DNA of 64,000 bases from Chaetorhynchus papuensis (lineage: Eukaryota; Chordata; Aves; Passeriformes; Rhipiduridae): the NCBI GenBank assembly GCA_013396525.1, contig VWYX01000256.1:212452-276451 (forward strand), read 5' to 3'. This document shows positions 55,640 to 64,000 of this stretch, in pieces. Numbering within the stretch: position 1 is the stretch's first letter; every line of letters begins with the position of its first letter. The translations under genes and the position numbers were made by a program. The notes under the pieces were generated by a model, which saw only the letters and a program-made list of their open reading frames with translations, was not told the origin of the DNA and made no database searches.

Positions 55640-56200
55640 GGGCCCGCTCCGCTCAGCTACCACGCCACCGCCGGCTGCCCTGGGTGCAGTGGCCTTACAG
55701 CCGGGACCAGGACGGAGGGAGGGACGAGGAGGGCTGCGAGCGGCCCGGCAGAGCCGCTCCGGGCCCCGCTCCCGGCCCGGCGTCCGCCGTGTCCCGGCAA
55801 CGGCGCGAGCCGCGCGCTTGCGTCACCCCCGCGCGCCGCCGGCCAGCGCGCGCTTGCGCGGCGCGGGGGAGCGGCCGCGGCGCTGCGGTGCCCGTGGGGC
55901 GGCGGCGGCTCTTCCGCGGGATGTGCCGGGGATGCGGTGAGCGGGGCGGGTGGGACCCGCCCCTCCCGCCGCCCCTCGGCGCCGAGCGCAAGGCCCGGGC
56001 CGGGGGAAGCCGGCGGGTGCGGGCAGGGCCGGGCGGGGGGAGCGGGCAGGGCGGCCGTGACGCAGCCGGGCTGAGCGCGGCCCGTCCCGCGCCGGCGCTG
56101 AGGGCCCGCACCGGGGGAGAGCGGGCCGGGCGCGCCCGGGCCCGTTGGCGCCGCTTGGGGCGCTTCGTGGGTCTGCGGGTGACGCGGGGTGTGTCGGGTG
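55640..56200 (+). promoter_or_regulatory. CpG-island promoter and first (non-coding) exon of RNF141
   Basis: About 560 bases of very high GC with dense CpG, the only such tract in the window. There is no obvious TATA box. TGACGC motifs (ATF/CREB-like) occur at 55818-55825 on the opposite strand and at 56058 and 56180. A strong donor (GCG then GTGAGCG) at 55937 marks a likely end of the 5' UTR exon. The coding start lies 2 kb downstream. Confidence 0.75.
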
Positions 56201-57885
56201 TTGACGGGTGACCAACAGGGAACAGTTCATAGAGTGGCAGGATATGCCTTGTTGGAAGGGAATCCCAGGGATCAAAGTCCAACTCCCGGCCCTTCAAAGG
56301 ACACCCCCAGAGTCCCACCTGAGAATGTTGTGCCTGAGAGTGTTGTCCAAACGCTTCTTGAACTGTCAGGCTGGTGCTGTGACCACTGTCCTGGGGTGCC
56401 TATTCAGTGCGCGACCACCCTCGGGGTGAAGAACCTTTTTGTAATATCCAGTTCTGCAGACACCCTCGCAGATGTTTTTCTCCGAACTTTTCAGTGCTGG
56501 GATTTAGTTGCTGAGCTCTTCAGGCCCGCAGGAGGCACGGTGCTCCCTCAGAAGCTCGGGGGAGCACTGGCTTGGGAGATCCGGGAGGAGGTGTCTGGAG
56601 GGTGACAGGTTGTGCTGTTGACAGGCGGTGCCTGACGTGTGTGGCCTGGGCGTGTGCTCACCAAACAAGCCCCGGAGAGCGGTCAGGAGGCGACTGGAGC
56701 ATTATCGGGGAGGAGAAAAGTGGCTGGAAGGGAAGCACCTTTGGGAATTGAAATGGGTCACAATTCCCACCATTAATTGGAAGCTTACTGTGGTGAAATG
56801 GCATAGTACTTCAGTATGGTCTGATAGGAGCTTGCTTGGTGTCCTGTGTTTTTCTCACACCGTTGTGAGATCTCAACAGCTGTAAATTTTGTTCTGGGTG
56901 GGTTTAAGCCCAAGTGCTGCTACAGGTACCTGCAGGGCAAAGTGCTACTTCTGTGTGACGTCTCTCATCAGGAGTTTGTAACACAGCTACCATCAGATTG
57001 CTCTGTGTTTCAGTTTAGGTGGATGTTCTGCAGTTCACTTGCCCTTGCACACCTCTGTCTGTAGAAGTCTTAAAAGGGCATGACACAACTGGTTTGCTTT
57101 ACAAACAATGAACTCTGCAAAGAGGCGTTTTGGGGGAAGTGAAGTGTAGAGGCATCAAGGGGAGTAAGTGGATAAAGAATTAAAGACTTGAAGGGCATGG
57201 TGTAAATCCTTAGGCAGATTTTTGGGGAAAAAGATTTGAGTGTGAAGGAAAAATGAAATAAGTTTGAGTTGGAGACATTTGAGCAAGTCGGTTCTGTAAC
57301 ACATCCTAAAGATGAATGTTTTGTGCAGATAGGGAGGTCTCTAAATTGGTTTATACTGACATGGATTCCTTGGCCTACCAGTTTCAGAATGCTGTGGGAG
57401 TTCTTTTGATCTGCCAATGTAAGTTTGATGTAAGAAAGCTGATTCCTAATGTGATGTCTATGTATAAACAGACATTGATGTGCTTATTAGCAGACATTCT
57501 GATATTCACACACACAAATATTTAGGATAAACAAAGATTGTCATAAATTACCATTGTCATCTTAAGATTTTTTTTTCCATTCCATTGGATGTATTTATAT
57601 ATATGCGTGTTGGAGCTGAATCTATGTGAAAAATTATCTCTGTTTAATATAAGCATTGCTGTAAGCAAGGTACTGCATTTTTAGCAAGATTATAATGCCA
57701 CATTCCACATTCTTCAAAGTGTTCTGCATTGTTTCTGATCTGACTGTTCAGGTTGTGTTGCTTGTGGAATAATTGCTGTAGGCTAAAAGAAAATAAGGGA
57801 GTAGCCACTCACAAACACACAAATGTAACCCTCTCAAATATTTTTAGCAGAGACTCTACAAGTGAATGAGAACTTCTCTCTACAG
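55937..57885 (+). other. RNF141 intron 1
   Basis: The CpG-rich start gives way to an antisense CR1 (56226-56460) and then to ordinary AT-rich sequence. Confidence 0.7.
56226..56460 (-). mobile_element. CR1 LINE 3' fragment, antisense, in RNF141 intron 1
   Basis: On the + strand it reads CATAGAGTGG, GTCAGGCTGGTGCTGTGACC, then CGGGGTGAAGAACCTTTTTG and AATATCCA, the reverse complement of a CR1 3' end. It is inserted just inside the 3' edge of the CpG-rich tract. Confidence 0.88.
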
Positions 57886-58050
57886 AACTGAGGTGAAGAA
57901 CTTCACCATGGGTCAACAGATTTCCAACCATACACAAACTGTAATTAACAAGTTGCCAGAAAAAGTAGCAAAGCATGCCTCTTTGGTTCAAGAAAGTGGT
58001 TTCCTAACCTATGAAGAGTTTCTGGGAAGAGTAGCTGAACTCAATGATAT
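57886..58050 (+). CDS. RNF141: RNF141 exon 2, start codon
   Basis: Acceptor CTCTACAG ends at 57885, 22 bases of 5' UTR follow, then ATG at 57908 (CACCATGG, near-perfect Kozak). Donor GTAAGC starts at 58051, phase 2. It encodes residues 1-47. Confidence 0.96.
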
Positions 58051-61000
58051 GTAAGCCTTACTTTGCTTCTTTCTTATTTTCATGTTTTATAGAGACATTG
58101 TCTGCAATATATTATTCTGTGCCGGCTAAGCCAGAACTGGCCCCGTGGTTTTGAAATGTTTCCTTCATTTCTTGATGTTTCTATAATGGTTGTAATTACA
58201 CTTCAAAACCAAAGCCTTTTCTCCTCCTTAAATTCACTTTTCTCCAATACTCTTCTTCCAGCAAGCATTGCTCTCTCTTAGAAGTTCTCAAGAGGTGATT
58301 TAGCATCATCTGTGTCCTTTATGCTTCTCCCTTCCTCCTGAAGATTCAATGCTGCTTCCTCTCTGCCTGTCACTTTGGGTAGGAGGGAGCAATAGGAGCA
58401 TGGTAGGGACAGCAGAGCTACACGAGGAGGGTGGCACCTGAGACAGAACTGTTTGTGACCATCCCTGCCACCTCTGCAGACATGCAAGGCTGCTCCTCAT
58501 TAAGGCTGTGTCTTACTGTCCCAAACCAGTGACCTAGATAATCCCAAACAAAAGGCTGCTTTTTTGTCAAATTTTTCATAGCCTGCCTTTTGTTTGACCA
58601 GTACAATGACAGTAAAAGGAAATGAGCAAAAAAGCAGTGTTGTCATTTTTAGCCTGTATTTATGGTATAAAATGAGAGTGATAAAATGAAGTGGAAACAC
58701 ACACACACTGAATGAGGGCTTTGTAATGTTTGCTGTTTAACTAAAATGTGAATTTGTATTCAGTTTAGAAATTATCTTGCAGAAGGTCATGCTTTTGTGA
58801 ATGACCTTCAAGAACACGTAGCTGTCTTCTGGGTAGACACGTAAATAGATTTTGAAGAACATAACCTCATATTTTGCCTGAGAATCTGGGCATGTATCAG
58901 TATAATTAATACTGTTATTCAAGTGGTTTCTTTCTTTCCAGTGTTTACTTAAGCCTGAATGTAATCTAGCTTGTTCTGATTCTTATGGAATAGACCGTTA
59001 CGTCTGTGTTCTATTAAAAATCTCAGGTCACCTGACACGTTCTCCTGACTACCTCATTATTAACATATACTAACAAAAATACACATCATCCACATACGTT
59101 GGTACTCACAGGCTTTTTTTTTCTACATACTTTTTGAGGAAATAACCTTTTCAGATTGGACACAAGATTGTGTGATTAGTGTAATAAGCAGTGAGAGGAT
59201 ATATGAATTTAAATGTCTGTAAAGTACACCTGCTTGCTGATGCTGGATCAAAAGACTTGCACAACATTTTCTGAAGTTTGCTGTGCAATTGAAAGTGAAG
59301 TGGATTGTGTATTCAATGACATGATAAGAAGGTCGTTACTCTTTACTTTGATTCCCCTGGGCAGTATTGCTAAAATCTCTTATAAGAATAGAGAGCAGAC
59401 AGGTGAACCATAAATAATCCCACTTGGCTGGGGCTGCTGATCTTTGCAGGTCCAGCACATGGCATTAAACTGATGTTGCTTTGTTTCAGTACTGCAAAAT
59501 TGGCTTCTGGACAAGACAAGCATCTGTTGTTTGAAGTGCAACCTGGGTCTGATTCTTCTGCTTTCTGGAAGGTGATCGTTAGGATAATATGTACCAAAGT
59601 AAGTGTGAACATTTTAATTTGATGGGCAGTTTGTATGCAAAGATTTGAGGACTTGTAAAATCCCAACACCTGCTACATGTGTTTTGATACAGATGATGTA
59701 TTCAAAGATGCTGTTGGAGATAAATTAAGTCTAAATTCTAAGTTTCTGCCAACAGCACGTTAACAAAAACATTTTTATAACTAAGTTTAAAGGAGTGATG
59801 CCTTCCAGTGGTGCACTTTCAGCCCTTTAGTTACAAATGCAGGTGATTTGTGAGGTCAGGTAATCCAATGGTACAACAAACTGGGAGCTGTAGAGTTTGA
59901 TAGTAGTAGAAATTAATCAGCTCTTCCAGGCATTATTAATTGAGCTAGTGTGCCTTTACATAGTCTGATTCCTTAGAAAACCAATCCAAAAGTTAAATGT
60001 AACTTATTTGGAAGACCATGACAAAAACATATGAAATTTGCTCAGTCTACTGAGGAGATTTTTCCCCTCTGTATCCTATCAGGTAAAGTCCTTTAATGAT
60101 GCTGAATCCACTGAGCAGTCTTAACATGTGGTGAAACAAGCCAACCTTCAAACTTTGTTTGAAACCAACAGTTTGTAGTTTTCATCAAGGCAGCCATCAC
60201 TGTTCAAATATCAAATAACTGATTATCCTGTGCTTGGTTCTAAGTTTAGCCCAGTTTTTTGGGCATTAGGTCCCTACTCACACTTGAATCCATTTGAGTA
60301 GTGATGGCAATTGCCTTGCCCTAAAATTGTGGTGCTGCCTGTGGTGTTCCTCATGCTGCAGTGTGAGCTGTGTGCAGTCCTGACTCTTGCTCAGGCAGAC
60401 TGCAGTTTGCTGATGGGGTGATAGGCACTTAGGAAGGGGACTGCTGCCCTGCATGAGAACTTCAGTGCTTTAAAAACATTTTGAGCAATGCCAAGTTAAA
60501 ACCTGATAAGTAATTGTAAACAATTCTTATATCTTAAGATAAATAAAACAAGCGGCATCGTGGAAGCTTCCAGAATCTTGAACTTATATCAGTTCACTCA
60601 ACTTTATAAAGACATCACCAGTCAAGCAGCAGGAGTTCTTGCACAGAGTGATACTTCTGAAGAAGCTGCTGAGAGTTTGATGTCTCTGTCATCGTGTCAG
60701 GCCAGCTTGTGGATGGGAAGGTATTCTGATATGCTTTAGCTTCTGACCCCAGTTACAACATAACCATTTAGGGAGTTGTGCTTGAAACCTGAACTACAAA
60801 TAGCTGCTGATCACAACTGCTCACTCGTGGCAGCTGCAGGCTTTGTTCCATCACAAACATGAACCTTCCCTTGCACCAAGGGAGCTGCAGTGCACTTGGG
60901 TGAAATTCTGAAATACGGTGCTACTATACCTTAGCTTCAGAATAACCCTTTTAGAGATCAGTTCTAATATAAACATGGTATATGTTGAATCTCCGGAGTA

Positions 61001-63859
61001 AGGAAACGGGAGGAAATGGAATCAGCTGCAGCTACAAATTCAGGGGGTTTGACAGTGTTTGTTTAAACGGATTTTGTTATTGTTCCACTAAAATTTTCTC
61101 TTCCTCTTACATTTTGGCATGTGAAAGTTCCCATCTGTTGCCACTAGAAACTCATCAATTATGGTAATAATTTAACTTGTAAGACTGGAAAAATGGGAGC
61201 TGTCTCACTCATGTTGACATTCTGCTTTGTTAACCAGAGGAAAAACAAAAGACTGAGGTCAACACCTGCAATAACTTCAGTTCAAACTGAATATAACAGC
61301 AAGAAACCTGTCACCTTTTCCCTGTGTGGAAGTGTTGCTGCAACCAGTAATTCCTCGCTTTTCACTTCCTGAATAAGTTCAGGATTCTAACTCAGTTGTA
61401 AGTGAGGCAGAGCTAGGTTTTACAAGAGAGGGTAGTAAATGGTAGAGTTCTCTATGTTAACCAGTGAAAAGCTGGCAGCCAGATATTTTAATAAAACAGG
61501 CTGAGTGTCACACTTCAGCTGTTGAAATGAGAAAGGGGTCAGCTGTGTTGTCACTCCACAGAGCCCACTGGTTTTTCTAAGGTAGTGGATTGCAGAAGGT
61601 ATTATTTTCATTAAATTAAACTAATTTCCTGTAAATTGGGAACATGTTTGAGAAAGAACAGGAAAATTGCTTTCCTGAGGTTATACCAGAACACACGCTT
61701 TTCTGGAAATGGTCTTTTGCTTCGAACAAACAAGCCATACAAAATAGACCCCAGATACTCGGGCAAAACAACTTTGTATATTGCTAAAGTCAGCGAGGAA
61801 GATAAAAGGTTTCCTATGTGAGTTTCTTTTTCACTGGAGACAGGGGGGATGAGCATCCTTCATGTTTGGAAACTTCATCACTTGAGGCAGTATTAATCAC
61901 AAATAAAAAGAGTATACTTTGCTAGTATGATGAGTTTGTGTCTTAGCTAAGTTTTTCAAGTTGCTAAGGAAAATACAGGCTGAAGCACCTTCAAGTATTC
62001 TACACCAATGAAATGTTCTATTTATTTTTCTATGATAACCACCCATTTGCCTAAATTCTTCTCACCTTTAGACATTTTTCAGCTCTGCAAAGTTAGCCCT
62101 CACTATCTAAAAATAGCAAGTGTTACCTGTTTAATTCTTCTGAACTTTTTCCACTATTCCTGAACTATTTCCACGATTTCTCTACAACATCCACCTCCTA
62201 TTCAGAGCACTCAAAATATGCCAAAATGATTTATGCTTTCTGATAATGAAGGGACAAGCATTTCCTTAGTCTGACACTCTTTTATTTTACTGTTTCTTCA
62301 GGAGCTTAGTCCTGTGACTAAAGCTTACTTTGCAGAAACTATATAAATAGGCCTTGTATGATTGCTTTTATAGACACCAGCAAATCTCAAAAATTCAAGT
62401 GCTTTTAGAGGTTAGTTCTCAGAATTGCTTTTTGAGGTTAGTTCTCTGAATTGCATGGGGGAGGAAAATGAAAGGGAACAGGTCTAAAGAACATAGTGAG
62501 CTACACAAAAGATAGGCTTCTTGGAAACTGTTGTACTCATTGTATGCAAATTACCATGCATTAAAAAAAAAAATCTGTCATTTTAAAATAACTTCTCCAA
62601 AACAAATTGAAAAGGAAACCCCAAGGACTGACTGAAAAATAAAACAAAGGCACGTTGACTGGTGTCCAGTAGCTGACTAATACGTACAGTTAAAAAATAC
62701 TCTGTGTTTGACAAGCTCCCTTAGATGCCTAAGCAAAAATGATCTGGTCAATAGTCATTCAGGTGGACTGACTCTCCTGAAATGCCATTTTTTCTAGAAT
62801 GCTATCTCTGTTCCTCAAGTCAGAACAGGGATTCCCAAATCTGGACTTTTGGAAAACCCAAGTATTTCTGAACACTTCCTTTGTTGTTTTGGAAGTGAGC
62901 TGTGACTATAAAATTGAGAACTTTACATGTCTGGTTAGGCCAGTGAAAGCTGAGGGTTCTCTGCACCTTTTCACACTTGGGAAGTCTTGATATGGTGCAA
63001 GCATTTGAGATACTACTGCTAAGAACGTTAGATACAGATATCTCTTATTTGGGAAAAGATACAAAATGTCAATGTCTGTCTTGGGCAGTGAGATCATTTT
63101 TAAACTTCCCCACCAACAGGAACACCTGGGAGTTTAACTGGAAAAGCTGTGGTAACAGTCAGCTTGAGAGTCCTAATTTGATGAGCAATTATGTGGAGCG
63201 TATTGCAAGCTAAAATCAGCCTTTTCAATCTAATGAGCAGTTCAGCTCCTGGCATTTTGATGCCATGTGAAATGAGTGAACGTGCATTCTGCTAGTGATC
63301 CTCTTGCCATGCATGTTTTTGTCTAGGACATAAACCAGCACACAGAAATTTGGCAAAGTTCATTTTGAACTAGTTCAGCCTGAGGTGCACTGACAGGAAG
63401 GCAGGTTCTTCTCCTGCCTTTAATGTAAACAGTGTTTCTGTTCTTTTGCCCAGTCATGTGATATGAAGCAGTTACAACTCCTCACACTTCCTTGTTGATA
63501 TGAAGAGGGATTTACAGAACCCTTTGCAACACCAAAAGCACCTGACACAAAAAATAAATGCACATTCTGGCTTAGTTTAGTTCACGTACTGCTGACATAG
63601 GATGGGGTGCCATAAGATTCATTCACAGATTAAAAGCACAGGTGTTTCTTTCTGGCCATCACTAATTATTATGAAAAATGTAGTCACTGGTGTAGTTACT
63701 GGGGCATAACTATCAAACATCTGGAAGAAAACAGTGTCTTCTTTTCTGCAGGGTTAAACAGCTGACAGATGAAGAGGAGTGTTGCATCTGCATGGATGGG
63801 CGTGCTGATCTAATCCTGCCGTGTGCTCACAGTTTCTGCCAGAAATGCATTGATAAATG
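57908..63859 (+). CDS. RNF141: RNF141 (ZNF230), RING finger protein 141; 3'-truncated by window end
   Basis: Four coding exons give 180 of about 230 expected residues, then the window ends. The sequence opens [10 protein letters not shown]; Gly 2 with Ser 6 fits N-myristoylation. It then follows human RNF141 closely: [72 protein letters not shown], and the RING start. Six of the eight RING zinc ligands are present (C155, C158, C169, H171, C174, C177). The final CPIC pair is in the missing exon. RING proteins of this type act as E3 ubiquitin ligases; mammalian RNF141 is noted for testis expression. Neighbours and strand match human synteny. Identity is secure; activity is inferred. Confidence 0.97.
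58051..60538 (+). other. RNF141 introns 2 and 3
   Basis: Apart from exon 3, no feature recognised. Confidence 0.8.
59490..59598 (+). CDS. RNF141: RNF141 exon 3
   Basis: Acceptor TTGTTTCAG ends at 59489; donor GTAAGT starts at 59599; phase 2 to 0. It encodes [20 protein letters not shown] and [15 protein letters not shown], almost the same as human. Confidence 0.96.
60539..60720 (+). CDS. RNF141: RNF141 exon 4
   Basis: Acceptor ATCTTAAG ends at 60538; donor GTATTC starts at 60721; phase 0 to 2. It encodes [35 protein letters not shown], a Ser/Glu-rich linker and CQASLWMGR. Confidence 0.95.
61615..61821 (+). other. Ig-domain-like open stretch, possible decayed exon or pseudogene
   Basis: Open between two stops, encoding about 68 residues. 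A LISCKL start resembles an Ig B strand, and the later [17 protein letters not shown] resembles the D-E strands and the start of the F strand of an Ig V/I-set fold. The expected Tyr-x-Cys of the F strand is replaced by Pro-Met, and the frame stops at once. No Trp of the C strand is seen. It could be a decayed fragment or coincidence. Confidence 0.25.
62408..62455 (+). repeat. 26-base tandem duplication, imperfect
   Basis: GAGGTTAGTTCTCAGAATTG recurs 26 bases on with one mismatch in that stretch. It lies in RNF141 intron 4. Confidence 0.8.
63752..63859 (+). CDS. RNF141: RNF141 exon 5, most of the RING finger
   Basis: Acceptor TTCTGCAG ends at 63751; donor GTAATA starts at 63860; phase 2 to 2. 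It encodes [20 protein letters not shown] and [15 protein letters not shown], identical to the human residues as I know them. The Trp codon (181) is split by the intron. Confidence 0.97.
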
Positions 63860-63875
63860 GTAATATAGACTAAAG

Positions 63876-64000
63876 GATATTAATTATAATAATTTTATAT
63901 TAATTATAATGAATTATAATTATAATTATAATTATTGTGATATTTTGATATTGATTTTATAATAATTCTATATTAATTATAATATATAATATTAATTGTT
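63876..64000 (+). repeat. AT-rich TAATTATAA low-complexity repeat
   Basis: Near-pure A/T with repeated TAATTATAAT units, starting 16 bases after the RNF141 exon 5 donor and running off the window. Confidence 0.9.

Larger units (their letters stand above)
60721..63751 (+). other. RNF141 intron 4
   Basis: 3 kb. It contains the Ig-like open stretch at 61615-61821 and the 26-base duplication at 62408; the rest is unremarkable. Confidence 0.75.

Noticed and set aside
55392..56318. Long overlapping open frames on both strands through the CpG island (up to about 207 codons)
   Set aside because: They arise from GC-rich sequence with few stops plus CR1 sequence, give Arg/Pro/Ala-rich low-complexity products, and resemble no family.
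1..64000. Search for CRISPR arrays, operons, phage or bacterial systems
   Set aside because: The DNA is clearly vertebrate: spliced genes, CR1 repeats, CpG island. The only repeats are short tandems and retrotransposon tails.

Overview
The window is vertebrate genomic DNA, almost certainly from a bird. It has AT-rich introns with canonical GT-AG boundaries and several CR1 retrotransposon tails ending in the avian ATTCTGTG-type 3' repeat. It also has a short fragment of an endogenous retroviral reverse transcriptase and a GC-rich CpG-island promoter. Species cannot be fixed by eye; a passerine is a reasonable guess but unproven.

Three protein genes lie on the + strand in head-to-tail order: IRAG1 (MRVI1), LYVE1 and RNF141. 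This is the order and relative orientation known from human 11p15 (RNF141-LYVE1-IRAG1, all on one strand). The segment is therefore a conserved syntenic block and not an accessory island.

Layout. 1-9368 is flanking or upstream-intron DNA with one well-preserved CR1 and no exon I can support. IRAG1 runs from 9369 to its stop at 37516 as twenty coding exons whose phases join into one open frame (845 codons from the ATG at 9489). Its 3' UTR probably extends to a polyadenylation signal at 40511. 40531-43665 is intergenic. LYVE1 occupies 43666-51951 as six exons giving 316 residues. 51952-55640 is intergenic, with a 95-base assembly gap and a 0.55 kb CR1. RNF141 starts in a CpG island at about 55640-56200, has its ATG at 57908, and is cut by the window end after the exon that encodes most of its RING finger; the last exon is outside.

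Function. IRAG1 is the ER-membrane substrate of cGMP kinase I that restrains IP3-receptor calcium release. LYVE1 is the lymphatic hyaluronan receptor. RNF141 is a small, probably N-myristoylated RING protein. They do not form a pathway; their proximity is ancestral gene order.

I found no clearly novel system. The items most worth a second look are: a Tyr-to-Phe change at a hyaluronan-contact position of LYVE1; strict conservation of its stalk cysteine and C-terminal tail; an open retroviral RT fragment with splice-like ends inside an IRAG1 intron; a CR1 tail almost touching an IRAG1 splice donor; two CR1 copies bracketing the RNF141 promoter; an Ig-domain-like open stretch in the last RNF141 intron; and a possible unannotated first exon between IRAG1 and LYVE1.
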